A stretch of DNA of 64,000 nt from Pseudomonas sessilinigenes. Its GTDB lineage: Bacteria; Pseudomonadota; Gammaproteobacteria; Pseudomonadales; Pseudomonadaceae. The notes beneath the pieces are model-generated. The model did no database searches and had not been told where the DNA came from. It saw nothing but the letters and a program-made list of their open reading frames with translations. Location of the stretch: the NCBI RefSeq assembly GCF_003850565.1, contig NZ_CP027706.1:4464001-4528000 (forward strand), written 5' to 3'. Of this stretch, positions 42,578 to 51,502 are shown piece after piece (within the stretch, counting starts at the first letter, position 1; each line of letters starts with the position of its first letter). The position numbers and the translations under genes are program-made.

Positions 42578-44041
42578 GTGACCGAAGCTTTTATTGTCGT
42601 TCAATCCGCCGAACAAGCCGTGGACCGGCTGGCTGCTCTGCACGAGCGGGCCACCACGGCGCTGAGCCAGGCGCTCAAGCGTTACCTTAAGGACCGCGTC
42701 GAACCGGATGCCGAACAACGAGCGTTGTTCCGCTACCCCGAGCTGCGCCTGACCTATCACTGCCAGGGCGAAGTACCCCAGACCACCCGGGCCTATGCCA
42801 AGGTCCAGCTGCCGGGTACCTACAGTGTCACCGTCACTCACCCTGCGGCCTTTCGCAATTACCTGCTCGAGCAGCTGGTGCCGTTGATGCACGATTTCAC
42901 CGTGACGGTGGAAGTGGGTGTCAGCGAGCAGAACATTCCCTATCCCTATGTCGTCGAGCAGGGCGATGAGCTGGCTGGCTCCGGTGTAACTGCCGCGGCC
43001 CTGGCCCGGGTCTTCCCGAGCACCGACCTGTCGGCCGCCACCGATGGCATCGCCGATGGGCTCTACGACTGGGAAAACACCGATCCACTGCCCCTGGCGC
43101 TGTTCGATGCCGCACGGGTGGATTTTTCCCTGCGTCGCCTGGTGCACTACACCGGCAGCGACTGGCGCCATGTGCAGCCGTGGATCCTGCTGACCAACTA
43201 CCACCGCTATGTCGACCAGTTCATCGTCCATGGCCTGGAGCAACTGCGCAGCGACCCGCGTTTCGTGCGCATGGTCTTGCCGGGCAACGTGATCATCGAG
43301 AAGGGCATGGACCACGGCGAGGCCTCGGCCATTGCCGCCGGCGTGGTCTGGCACCGCTACCAGATGCCGGCCTACCACCTGCAGGCCAGCGATGGCCACG
43401 GCGTGACCCTGGTGAACATCGGGGTCGGTCCGTCCAATGCCAAGAACATCACCGACCACCTGGCAGTACTGCGTCCTCATTGCTGGCTGATGATTGGCCA
43501 CTGCGGCGGCCTGCGGCAGTCCCAGACCATTGGCGACTACGTGCTGGCCCACGCCTACATGCGCCGCGACGGCATTCTCGATCGCGTGGTGCCGCCGAAT
43601 ATCCCGATTCCAGCCCTGGCCGAGGTCCAGCTGGCGCTGCAACAAGCGGCGGCCAATGTCACGGGGGAGAAGGGCGAGCAACTCAAGAAGCGCCTGCGCA
43701 CCGGCACCGTGCTGACCTACGACGACCGCAACTGGGAATTGCGCTGGGCCGAGGAGCGGCCGCTGATCAACCTGTCCCGGGCTGTGGCGGTGGACATGGA
43801 AAGCGGCACCATCGCTGCCCAGGGCTATCGCCTGCGGGTGCCTTACGGCACCTTGTTGTGTGTTTCGGACAAGCCCCTGCACAGCGAGATCAAGCTGCCG
43901 GGATCGGCCAACGCTTTCTATGAGCGCGCAGTCAGCCAGCACCTGAAGATCGGCATCGAGGCCGTGGACCTGCTGCGCAGCGAGCTCAACTCCCTGCACT
44001 CGCGCAAACTGCGCAGCTTCGACGAGCCGCCGTTCCGCTGA
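42578..44041 (+). CDS. amn: AMP nucleosidase
   Basis: A protein of about 487 residues with the AMP nucleosidase N-terminal domain and a C-terminal nucleoside-phosphorylase fold (GVGPSNAKNITDHLAVLRPH, then AVDMESGTIAAQGY with the catalytic region). It splits AMP into adenine and ribose 5-phosphate. The GTG at 42578 has an AGGGTG site 8 bases upstream; an ATG at 42530 is possible but would add 16 residues of unrelated composition. Confidence 0.92.
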   Translation: MTEAFIVVQSAEQAVDRLAALHERATTALSQALKRYLKDRVEPDAEQRALFRYPELRLTYHCQGEVPQTTRAYAKVQLPGTYSVTVTHPAAFRNYLLEQLVPLMHDFTVTVEVGVSEQNIPYPYVVEQGDELAGSGVTAAALARVFPSTDLSAATDGIADGLYDWENTDPLPLALFDAARVDFSLRRLVHYTGSDWRHVQPWILLTNYHRYVDQFIVHGLEQLRSDPRFVRMVLPGNVIIEKGMDHGEASAIAAGVVWHRYQMPAYHLQASDGHGVTLVNIGVGPSNAKNITDHLAVLRPHCWLMIGHCGGLRQSQTIGDYVLAHAYMRRDGILDRVVPPNIPIPALAEVQLALQQAAANVTGEKGEQLKKRLRTGTVLTYDDRNWELRWAEERPLINLSRAVAVDMESGTIAAQGYRLRVPYGTLLCVSDKPLHSEIKLPGSANAFYERAVSQHLKIGIEAVDLLRSELNSLHSRKLRSFDEPPFR

Positions 44042-44114
44042 CACCTCGCCCATGGTCATTTGGCGATCAGGCCACTAGCATGGTCGGTCCTGATCGCTGA
44101 ATGTTCCCGTCTCT

Positions 44115-44753
44115 ATGTCTCGTCCGCCTCGTCCTGCTTCCCGCCGCCCCGGCGCGAAGCCGTTTTCTGCATCCCCCGCCAAGCGCGTGGCCAAGGCGCC
44201 GCCCGCCGAGCCACGGTTGATCCTGTTCAACAAGCCGTTCGACGTGCTGACCCAGTTCAGCGACGGCGAGGGCCGGGCGACGCTCAAGGATTTCATCGCC
44301 ATCCCCGGGGTCTATCCCGCCGGGCGCCTGGACCGCGACAGCGAGGGCCTGTTGCTGCTGACCAACGACGGCCAGTTGCAGGCGCGCATCGCCGATCCCA
44401 AGCACAAGCTGGCCAAGACCTATTGGGTGCAGGTGGAAGGCGAGCCCAGCGCCGAGCAGTTGCAGCGCTTGTGCGACGGCGTGGAGCTTAACGACGGCAT
44501 GACCTTGCCGGCCCAGGCTCGCCAACTCGAAGAACCGCAATTGTGGCCGCGCAATCCGCCGGTGCGTTTTCGCAAGAGCGTACCGACCAGCTGGCTGGAG
44601 CTGGTGATCCGCGAAGGGCGCAATCGCCAGGTACGGCGCATGACGGCGGCAGTGGGCTTGCCGACCTTGCGCCTGGTACGGGTGCGGATCGGTGACTGGA
44701 CCCTGGATGGCCTCGATCAAGGCCAGTGGAAGGAAGTGCCAGCGCGGCTATAG
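44115..44753 (+). CDS. rluE: 23S rRNA pseudouridine-2457 synthase (RluE type)
   Basis: A 212-residue RsuA/RluB/E/F-family pseudouridine synthase without an S4 domain. The catalytic Asp lies in [30 protein letters not shown] is also conserved. The basic N-terminal 30 residues are typical of RluE. It converges with the DUF2788 gene, and the 3' ends overlap by 6 bases. Confidence 0.9.
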   Translation: MSRPPRPASRRPGAKPFSASPAKRVAKAPPAEPRLILFNKPFDVLTQFSDGEGRATLKDFIAIPGVYPAGRLDRDSEGLLLLTNDGQLQARIADPKHKLAKTYWVQVEGEPSAEQLQRLCDGVELNDGMTLPAQARQLEEPQLWPRNPPVRFRKSVPTSWLELVIREGRNRQVRRMTAAVGLPTLRLVRVRIGDWTLDGLDQGQWKEVPARL

Positions 44754-44957
44754 GGCGCCGGTTTCGATCAGGCCGATCACCACGCTCTTGATGATGAACG
44801 CGGCCACGCCAAGACCCAGGACGAAGAACAGGATGAACGAGCCGAAACGTCCGGCCTTGGATTTCTTGGCCAGGTCCCAGACGATGAAACCCATGAAAAT
44901 GATCAGGATGCTGACCAGGCCAGTCATCATCCATTCTTCGAATACTGCTGGATCCAT
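44748..44957 (-). CDS. Small inner-membrane protein, DUF2788
   Basis: A 69-residue protein with two membrane helices (about 12-28 and 40-62) separated by a basic loop ([12 protein letters not shown]), matching the DUF2788 family found in pseudomonads. No function known. Confidence 0.85.
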   Translation of the reverse strand: MDPAVFEEWMMTGLVSILIIFMGFIVWDLAKKSKAGRFGSFILFFVLGLGVAAFIIKSVVIGLIETGAL

Positions 44958-45095
44958 CGATCATCTCCAGTGCAGGCAGGATAAAAAAGCCGGGCGAGTA
45001 TACGCCAAGCGACCTGGGCCAGGCATTGATCTGCATGCGTTACGTCGCCACAGCGACAATCGGGCGCAGAGCCTGGCCGAATCCGCAGGGGGTCG

Positions 45096-45575
45096 TCAGT
45101 TGCGCAGGTGGGTCAGGGGCAATTCGGTGCTATTGAGCACCTGGTTGAGCACGAAGCTGGAGCGGACGCTGGTGACCCCTTCGATGCGGGTGAGGTGGCC
45201 CAGCAGCAGCTTCTGGTAGTGATCCATGTCCGGTACCACGACCTTGAGCTGGTAGTCGGCGTCGATCCCGGTGACCAGGCTGCACTCGAGCACCTGGGGC
45301 AGGTTGCGGATCGCCGCTTCGAAATTCTCGAAGCGTTCCGGGGTGTGCCGGTCCATGCCGATCAGCACATAGGCCGTCAGGCTCAGGCCGAGCATCTTGC
45401 GGTCCAGGAGCGCGACCTGGCGCGAGATGTAGCCGTCGTCTTCCAGCTGCTTGACCCGGCGCGAGCAAGGCGAAGGCGACAGGCCGATGCGTTCGGCCAG
45501 TTCCTGGTTGGAGATGCGGGCGTCGCGTTGCAATTCCGCCAAAATGCTCAGGTCGTAGCGGTCGAGTTTGCTCAT
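45096..45575 (-). CDS. Lrp/AsnC family transcriptional regulator
   Basis: A 159-residue regulator with an N-terminal AsnC-type winged helix (DRYDLSILAELQRDARI, LSPSPCSRRVKQLE) and a C-terminal RAM ligand-binding domain (about 70-150). Members respond to amino acids. An inverted repeat at 45630-45665 upstream of its start is a candidate autoregulatory site. The regulated gene is unclear because the divergent neighbour (DUF6515) is over 400 bases away. Confidence 0.9.
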   Translation of the reverse strand: MSKLDRYDLSILAELQRDARISNQELAERIGLSPSPCSRRVKQLEDDGYISRQVALLDRKMLGLSLTAYVLIGMDRHTPERFENFEAAIRNLPQVLECSLVTGIDADYQLKVVVPDMDHYQKLLLGHLTRIEGVTSVRSSFVLNQVLNSTELPLTHLRN

Positions 45576-45629
45576 TGTTCAGGCCTTTGTCTTAACTATT
45601 GCGTCGAATTATCTATCTTGGGTTAAAAA

Positions 45630-45665
45630 TTGCGCAAGAGTTGTTTTTGAAAGCAATCTTCGCAA
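45630..45665. promoter_or_regulatory. Candidate operator of the Lrp-type regulator
   Basis: Imperfect inverted repeat TTGCGCAAGAGTTG ... CAATCTTCGCAA with an AT-rich 10-base centre, 55-90 bases upstream of the regulator start. This layout suits an Lrp/AsnC site. Seen directly; function is inferred. Confidence 0.4.
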
Positions 45666-45888
45666 TCCCCTGTCGCAGGCCCAAGCCTATGCTTATCACC
45701 AGAATCACTGCCCGGACATAGAGTCCACTGCGGCCCGCCGAATCAGGCCTGCCGCGGCCGCCAACCCCACAGGGTTGGGCAGGCCCCCGGGCTGCACCCT
45801 GTCCAGAAGACGGAGTGAGGTGAGCCGGTGCCACAAGCGCCGAGCACGGACAAAATCTCAAGGGGTGGCCGACGGGCCGCCCTTTTTT
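45666..45888 (+). other. Structured intergenic region, possible small RNA
   Basis: This GC-rich stretch in the 416-base gap between the Lrp gene and the DUF6515 gene has no convincing ORF. It includes a perfect hairpin at 45761-45778 (CCAACCC-CACA-GGGTTGG), other self-complementary segments, and ends in a strong forward-strand intrinsic terminator. That suggests a forward small RNA or a terminated leader. No known RNA family was recognised, and no convincing promoter was found. Confidence 0.4.
45861..45888 (+). terminator. Intrinsic terminator without an upstream coding gene
   Basis: Stem GGGTGGCC / GGCCGCCC (one G-U pair, GACG loop) extended by A-U and G-U pairs at the base, then six T residues (45883-45888). 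It is oriented forward, yet the nearest upstream gene is on the reverse strand. Confidence 0.75.
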
Positions 45889-45991
45889 ATTGCCTGCGAA
45901 ATAAGTTTCGTGACTGATAATCTCTAGCAGAACCGCCCTGGGCTTTTGCCAGTCTTATGTTCAGGTCCCCCAATTCGCAGTGAGGAATAGC

Positions 45992-47056
45992 ATGAAGTCG
46001 CGCATCTGGCGTATGGCAGGTGTTGGTGTGTTGTGCGTGAGCGTCAGCGCGCAGGTGTTCGCCGATGAGCGAGACGAGAGGCGCCCTCCCCAGCAGGGAG
46101 AGCAGGCCGGGGGCCAGCGCGAACATGCTCCTGAAGGCCGCAGGGAGAACAACCAGGGCCATCCGGCGTACCAGCAGCCCCCGCAGCAACCCCGTGTGCA
46201 GAACGAAATCATCCGTGGCGACAACAGCCGTCAGTTCGAGCGCAGCCCTCAACATCAGGAAGGGCAGTGGCAGGAACGCCCCCGCCATGAGGCCGAGCAG
46301 CAGGGGCGGCCAGCGCCACAACCGGCCCCGAACCTGCCGATCCAGCCGCGCCCGGATACTGTGCGCCAGACCCAGGAGCCACAACGTGGCTATTACCAGG
46401 ACATCCCCCGGCGCAACGATTACAACCCGCATTGGCAGGCCGGCAATCCGGGTTGGCGCCCAGACAATCGCCACCCCAATGACAATCGCTGGCCGGGTCG
46501 TCCTGACGGTCGTGGCAACGGTTGGGGCCCGGGGCCGCAATACCGCCCGGGTTATGTGATCGACCGTTTTCCCGAGCGCAATTTTCGCGTGCCGTATCGT
46601 GGCCACGACTACTTCTTCTCGGGTGGCTACTGGTATCGCCCCCAGGGCACGCGCTATGTGGTGGTGACCCCGCCCTATGGCATCCGCGTGGGCTACCTGC
46701 CCGATTACGCGCGTGAAGTGTGGATCGGCAGCGCGCTGTTCTTCCTTGCCGCCGGTGCCTACTACACCTATGAGGCCAACACCCAGGAGTACGTGGTGGT
46801 GGAGCCGCCGGCAGGCGTCGCGCCACCTGCGCCGCAACCGGTTGGCAATGGCTATGACGTCATGGCCTATCCGGTCAACGGCCAGCCGCCGCAGCAGGTC
46901 GATCAGGACCGCTATGACTGTTATCGCTGGGCGGTGCAGCAGAGTGGTTTCGATCCGGCCAGTGTGACCTACCAGCCGGCGCCCGAAGTGGTCCAGGCCT
47001 ATCGCCAGGCCCAGGGCAATTGCCTGAGCTCACGGGGCTACCAGGTGACCTACTGA
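45992..47056 (+). CDS. DUF6515 family secreted/envelope protein
   Basis: A 354-residue protein with a signal peptide (about 1-25, ending VFA). Residues about 26-185 are low-complexity and rich in Gln, Pro, Asn, Arg and Glu; then comes the DUF6515 domain (VIDRFPERNFRVPYRGHDYFFS in sense, with GGYWYRPQG), a hydrophobic segment (SALFFLAAGAYYTYE), and a C-terminal domain with YDCYRWAVQQSGFDP. The ATG at 45992 follows GAGG; a GTG at 45980 is less likely. It overlaps the convergent CDF gene by 7 bases. Function unknown. Confidence 0.8.
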   Translation: MKSRIWRMAGVGVLCVSVSAQVFADERDERRPPQQGEQAGGQREHAPEGRRENNQGHPAYQQPPQQPRVQNEIIRGDNSRQFERSPQHQEGQWQERPRHEAEQQGRPAPQPAPNLPIQPRPDTVRQTQEPQRGYYQDIPRRNDYNPHWQAGNPGWRPDNRHPNDNRWPGRPDGRGNGWGPGPQYRPGYVIDRFPERNFRVPYRGHDYFFSGGYWYRPQGTRYVVVTPPYGIRVGYLPDYAREVWIGSALFFLAAGAYYTYEANTQEYVVVEPPAGVAPPAPQPVGNGYDVMAYPVNGQPPQQVDQDRYDCYRWAVQQSGFDPASVTYQPAPEVVQAYRQAQGNCLSSRGYQVTY

Positions 47057-47946
47057 GCCCTGGCGGCCTTGACCACTTCCTGCGGGTCGGCGTGCACCAG
47101 CACTTCGGCCCGTGGATAGGCGGCGTGGATCGCATCGGCGGCCTGGTCGCTGATGCCGTGGGCCACCCTCAGAGTCAGGTCGCCGGGTAGCTCCAGGTGC
47201 AGTTGGACGAACCAGCGGCTGCCGGAAATCCGCGTCCGCAAATCATGCGCGCCCAACACTCCAGGTACTGCGCAGGCCAGTTCCAGCATGCGCTGGCTGA
47301 CCTCGGGAGGGAGTTCTTCGTCCATCAGCACCGAGAAGCTTTCCCGGGCGATCTGGATCGCGCTCCAGAGGATGTACACGGCGATCCCCAAGCCGAACCA
47401 GGCGTCCACCTGCTGCCAGCCGAAGGCCGCCAGGGCCAGGGCCAGGAGGATGCTGCCGTTGAGCATCAGGTCGGAGCGATAGTGCAGTGAGTCCGCCCGT
47501 ACCGCGTTGGAGCCGGTGGCCCGGATCACCCGATGCTGCAACACCAGCAAGGCGCTGGTCAGCACCAGCGACAGGACGATCACCCCGATGCTCAGCCAGG
47601 GCGCCCCGACCGGTTCCGGGTGGTGCAGGCGCTCGACCGCCTGGAAGGCGATCAGTACCGCGCTGCCCGCGATGAACAGGGCCTGGGCCATGCCCGCCAG
47701 GGATTCGGCCTTGCCATGGCCATAGCGATGGTCATCGTCGGCCGGGCGCAGGGCGTAGTGCACGGCCAGCAGGTTGAGCAGCGAGGTGAAGCCGTCGAGC
47801 ACCGAGTCGGTCAGGCCGGCGAGCATGCTCACCGAGCCGCTGAGCCACCAGGCCACGGCCTTGGTCAGGATCAGGATACCGGCCACGGTGACCGAGGCGC
47901 GGGTGGCTAGGCGCAGGAGGCGAGCGTGTTCCGGGCTACCGATCAT
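47050..47946 (-). CDS. Cation diffusion facilitator (FieF/CzcD-like) metal transporter
   Basis: A 298-residue CDF protein with six membrane segments and a cytoplasmic C-terminal domain (about 210-295). The metal-site segments TDSVLDG (helix 2) and HDLRTRISG (C-terminal domain) fit FieF-like transporters, as does the DDDHRYGHGKAE loop. It exports divalent metals such as Fe(II) or Zn(II); specificity cannot be set from sequence. Confidence 0.88.
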   Translation of the reverse strand: MIGSPEHARLLRLATRASVTVAGILILTKAVAWWLSGSVSMLAGLTDSVLDGFTSLLNLLAVHYALRPADDDHRYGHGKAESLAGMAQALFIAGSAVLIAFQAVERLHHPEPVGAPWLSIGVIVLSLVLTSALLVLQHRVIRATGSNAVRADSLHYRSDLMLNGSILLALALAAFGWQQVDAWFGLGIAVYILWSAIQIARESFSVLMDEELPPEVSQRMLELACAVPGVLGAHDLRTRISGSRWFVQLHLELPGDLTLRVAHGISDQAADAIHAAYPRAEVLVHADPQEVVKAARAQ

Positions 47947-47968
47947 GGGGTTTCCTTGTGTGGCGCGT

Positions 47969-48388
47969 TCAAGCGGCCGGTTGCAGTCCGTACAGGGCCA
48001 GTTGTTGCACGCTGCCCTTGTGCTGGATCAGGCGTGGATCGTCCAGTGGGAAGTGGCCCCCCAGTTCCTGTTCGAGGATGGCCTGCAACTTGCGCTTGTC
48101 GACTGTACCGTCGGCGCCGATGGCCTGCTGGAGTTTCTCCGGTGCGACCTGTGCGGTCTTGCCCGGCTCCAGGTAGATGGCGCCAGTGGCGAAATCGACA
48201 CCGAAGGCGATCAGCCCCGGGATCACGTAGAACAGCAGGCCCACGGCATCCAGCGCCACGATCACCGGATCGATCTTGCCGTCGATCTGGCCGCGCCGGT
48301 CGGGGAAGAAGATCGAGCCACAGGCGGTGAGCTGGGTCAGCAGGGTGGTCACCAGGATGCCGCCGATGACACGGTGGGGAATACGCAT
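47969..48388 (-). CDS. Putative lipoprotein of unknown function
   Basis: A 139-residue protein with a signal ending in a lipobox (QLTAC), followed by a membrane-like segment (VGLLFYVIPGLIAFGVDF) and a soluble C-terminal part. Relatives in pseudomonads have been named polyribonucleotide nucleotidyltransferase, but no nuclease domain is present, so that name should not be used. Codirectional with the CDF gene 22 bases away. Confidence 0.75.
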   Translation of the reverse strand: MRIPHRVIGGILVTTLLTQLTACGSIFFPDRRGQIDGKIDPVIVALDAVGLLFYVIPGLIAFGVDFATGAIYLEPGKTAQVAPEKLQQAIGADGTVDKRKLQAILEQELGGHFPLDDPRLIQHKGSVQQLALYGLQPAA

Positions 48389-48518
48389 GGATATCTCCTA
48401 ACAGGCATGAAGGCCCGGACAAATGGTGCGGTGGGGCGAGTCTTGTCGATCAGCACTCAGACCATGATCAGCCCCGGGCAGTTCGCCGTTATACTCGCGC
48501 CTCTGTTTTGGAGCCAGC

Positions 48519-51041
48519 ATGAAATCCTTGCCGATCGATGAAGTTTTGCCTGCACTGCGTGACGCCTTGGCGACGCGCCACGAAGCGGTGCTCGAAGCCC
48601 CGCCCGGCGCCGGCAAGACCACCCGCGTGCCCCTGGCGTTGCTGGACCAGGATTGGCTGGCCGGGCAAACCATCCTCATGCTCGAACCCCGGCGCCTGGC
48701 CGCCCGTGCCGCCGCCGAGCGCCTGGCCAGCGAACTGGGGGAAAAGGTCGGGGAAACCGTGGGCTATCGCATCCGCCTGGACAGCAAGGTCGGTCCGCGT
48801 ACCCGTATCGAAGTGGTCACCGAAGGCATTCTCACCCGGCGCCTGCAGGACGACCCGGCCCTGGAGGGTGTCGGCCTGCTGATCTTCGACGAGTTCCACG
48901 AGCGCAGCCTGGATGCCGACCTGGCCCTGGCCCTGAGCCTCAATGGCCGCGAACTGTTCCGTGACGAGCAACCGCTGAAGATCCTGCTGATGTCGGCGAC
49001 CCTGGAGGGCGAGCGCCTGTCGGCGTTGCTGGACGCTGCGCCGATCCTGCGCAGCGAGGGGCGCATGTTTCCGGTGGCCCAGCGCTGGGGCCGGCCGTTC
49101 CAGCCTGGTGAGTTCATCGAGCCGCGGGTGGTGCAGGCGGTCCTGGAGGCGATCCATGACGAGAGCGGCAGCCTGCTGGTGTTCCTCCCGGGCCAGGCGG
49201 AGATTCGCCGGGTGCACCAGCAATTGAGCGAGGCCTTGGGCGAGCGTGACGAGATCCTGCTGTGCCCGTTGCACGGCGAACTGGAGCTTGCCGCCCAGCG
49301 TGCCGCCATCGATCCGGCGCCGCCGGGCAAACGCAAGGTGGTGCTGGCCACCAACATCGCCGAAACCAGCCTGACCATCGACGGGGTGCGGGTGGTGGTG
49401 GATGCCGGGCTGGCGCGGGTGCCGCGCTTCGATCCCGGCAGCGGCATGACCCGCCTCGATACCCAACGCATCTCCCGGGCCAGTGCCACCCAGCGTGCCG
49501 GTCGCGCCGGGCGGCTGGAGCCAGGGGTGTGCTACCGGCTGTGGTCGGCGGACCAGCAAGAACAACTGGCCGCCCACGCCAGCCCGGAGATACTCCAGGC
49601 CGATCTGGCCGGCCTGGCGTTGCAACTGGCGCGTTGGGGCGTGGCGCCAGACCAGTTGGCCTGGCTGGATGCGCCGCCCAGCGCCGCCTACGCCCAGGCC
49701 CAGGACCTGTTGATGCGCCTGGGCGCGCTCGACGGGGAAGGCAACCTGACCCGTCACGGCCAGGCCATGGCCGAGTTGCCGGCCCACCCGCGGATCGCCC
49801 ATCTGTTGCTGCGCGGCCAATCCCTGGGGCTGGCGCCGATGGCTTGCGATGTTGCGGCCTTGCTTGGCGAGCGGGACATCCTGCGGGGAGCCGACGCCGA
49901 CCTGCACAGCCGCCTGGTGCTGCTCTCGGGTGAGGCGCGGGCTGCCCGTGGCGCCCAGGGTGGCGTGCAGCGGGCCCGGCAACTGGCGCGCCAATACCGC
50001 GGCTACCTGCGCGGCCAAGCCGATGCGGCGGTAGCCGATCCCGAGCATCCACGCTGGCTCGGTGCCTTGCTGGCCCTGGCCTATCCCGACCGGGTGGCCC
50101 AGCAACGGCGCCCGGGTGGCGCCGAGTACCGCCTGGCCAATGGCCGTGCGGCCCTGTTCAGCGAGCCCGACAACCTGATGAAACAACCCTGGCTGGTGAT
50201 CGCCGACCTGGGCAGCCGCCAGGGCCAGCGTGAGGAGCGGATCTACCTGGCTGCGGATTTCGATCCAGCGCTGTTCGAAACGGTGCTGGCCGAGCAGGTG
50301 CGTAACGTCGACCAGTTGGACTGGGACGAGCGTGAAGGCCTGTTGCGGGCAGAAAGGCAACGCAAGGTGGGCGAACTGGTGCTCAGCCGCGAGCCGCTGC
50401 CGGGCCTGGATGAAAGCGCCCGCTGCCTGGCCCTGGTCCAGCTGGTGCGGCGCAAGGGCCTGGAGCTGTTGCCCTGGACCGCCGAGCTGCGCCAGTGGCA
50501 GGCCCGGGTGGCCCTGTTGCGCCAGCTGGAACTGGCCGCCAAGGCTGAAAGCCAGTGGCCGGATGTCAGCGATGCGGCCTTGCTTGAGGGGCTGGAACAC
50601 TGGTTGGCGCCGTACCTGGGCAAGGTCTCGCGCCTGGCCCACTTCGCCAACCTGGACCTGGCCGGCATCCTGCTCGGCTTGCTGCCCTGGCCCTTGCCCC
50701 AGCGCCTGGACGAGCTGGCCCCGCAGCACCTGAAGGTGCCATCCGGCTCTTCGATCCGCCTGGACTACAGCGAGCAGCCGCCGATTCTCGCGGTGCGCCT
50801 GCAAGAGTTGTTCGGCCTGGCCGAAACCCCACGCATCGCCGACGGCCGCCAGGCGGTCAAGTTGCACTTGCTGTCCCCCGCCCGCCGCCCGGTGCAGGTG
50901 ACCCAGGACCTGGCGAACTTCTGGCGCAGCACCTACGCCGAGGTCAAGAAGGACCTCAAGGGGCGCTACCCCAAGCACTACTGGCCGGATGATCCGCTGA
51001 TCGCCGAAGCCACCGCCCGGGCCAAGCCCAGGGGGACCTGA
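48519..51041 (+). CDS. hrpB: ATP-dependent helicase HrpB
   Basis: An 840-residue DExH-box helicase: Walker A APPGAGKTTR (about 26-35), a DEFH box (IFDEFHERSLD) in place of DEAH, the motif VI segment ATQRAGRAGRLEPG, and the long C-terminal HrpB domain. Its cellular role in bacteria is not settled. GGAG precedes the ATG. It is the last core gene before the accessory island. Confidence 0.95.
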   Translation: MKSLPIDEVLPALRDALATRHEAVLEAPPGAGKTTRVPLALLDQDWLAGQTILMLEPRRLAARAAAERLASELGEKVGETVGYRIRLDSKVGPRTRIEVVTEGILTRRLQDDPALEGVGLLIFDEFHERSLDADLALALSLNGRELFRDEQPLKILLMSATLEGERLSALLDAAPILRSEGRMFPVAQRWGRPFQPGEFIEPRVVQAVLEAIHDESGSLLVFLPGQAEIRRVHQQLSEALGERDEILLCPLHGELELAAQRAAIDPAPPGKRKVVLATNIAETSLTIDGVRVVVDAGLARVPRFDPGSGMTRLDTQRISRASATQRAGRAGRLEPGVCYRLWSADQQEQLAAHASPEILQADLAGLALQLARWGVAPDQLAWLDAPPSAAYAQAQDLLMRLGALDGEGNLTRHGQAMAELPAHPRIAHLLLRGQSLGLAPMACDVAALLGERDILRGADADLHSRLVLLSGEARAARGAQGGVQRARQLARQYRGYLRGQADAAVADPEHPRWLGALLALAYPDRVAQQRRPGGAEYRLANGRAALFSEPDNLMKQPWLVIADLGSRQGQREERIYLAADFDPALFETVLAEQVRNVDQLDWDEREGLLRAERQRKVGELVLSREPLPGLDESARCLALVQLVRRKGLELLPWTAELRQWQARVALLRQLELAAKAESQWPDVSDAALLEGLEHWLAPYLGKVSRLAHFANLDLAGILLGLLPWPLPQRLDELAPQHLKVPSGSSIRLDYSEQPPILAVRLQELFGLAETPRIADGRQAVKLHLLSPARRPVQVTQDLANFWRSTYAEVKKDLKGRYPKHYWPDDPLIAEATARAKPRGT

Positions 51042-51123
51042 CAGGCCGCCCCGAAGCCTCCGCCGAACAGCGGGGGCACCGCAAGCCGTCCTGCCCAGCC
51101 ATTTTTCGTCACTGCCTGGCCTC

Positions 51124-51142
51124 CTCCCGTCGACAGCGGGAG
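51124..51142 (+). terminator. Hairpin downstream of hrpB
   Basis: Six-bp GC-rich stem (CTCCCG / CGGGAG, 7-base loop) about 80 bases after the hrpB stop. A run of six T residues follows but 16 bases further on, so it is a weak terminator candidate. Confidence 0.35.
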
Positions 51143-51400
51143 CGGTTCGTGCTGCCTGTTTTTTACCAATGCCTTTAAAGGTGATCGTTGCGCACGATTA
51201 CCTGCGGCGGTGTTTCGCCTCGATATCCGCTGGGTCACCTGGAAAACATCCTGATTGTCCGCGGCTCACGGCTATCGACAAGGAGGATTTTGCTTGGAAT
51301 TTAATGGATATTTCATGTTTATTTGCTTGTGAATAAATAACATTTAGGAATTTGTTTTAAGCTTTTTATGCGATTTTTGAACGTGGAAGGGTCAATTAAT

Positions 51401-51414
51401 TTGATTTAAATCAA
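51401..51414. promoter_or_regulatory. Anr/Fnr-type box upstream of iacA
   Basis: TTGATTTAAATCAA is a perfect 14-bp palindrome and a full match to the Fnr/Anr consensus TTGAT-N4-ATCAA. It lies 75 bases upstream of the candidate IacR site and over 300 bases before the iacA ATG. Activity is inferred from the consensus only. Confidence 0.55.
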
Positions 51415-51470
51415 TTGGATAAGTATTTGCCGTGATCCTGGTGGTTATCTTGAAAATATTTTTCGGTACT

Positions 51471-51502
51471 TTTACCGTGAATATTCAATTGACATTTCAT
51501 GT
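51471..51502. promoter_or_regulatory. Candidate IacR operator, iacA side
   Basis: The core GAATATTCAATTGA followed by CATT and TCATGT matches, base for base over most of about 31 positions, a segment upstream of iacH (57971-58001). A consensus -35 hexamer TTGACA (51489-51494) overlaps it, so binding here would block RNA polymerase. This is the layout expected for MarR-type repression relieved by IAA. A start site would then lie near 51525, giving a leader of about 190 bases. Confidence 0.6.

Noticed and set aside
45666..45860. Cobalamin, TPP or other known riboswitch
   Set aside because: None of the conserved boxes of these classes could be found, and the downstream gene is not a typical target.
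45568..45927. 119-codon forward ORF in the Lrp-DUF6515 gap
   Set aside because: It crosses a strong intrinsic terminator, overlaps the regulator start, and has no family features or good ribosome-binding site.
48489..50978. 829-codon open frame on the reverse strand
   Set aside because: It is antisense to hrpB, which has all helicase motifs.
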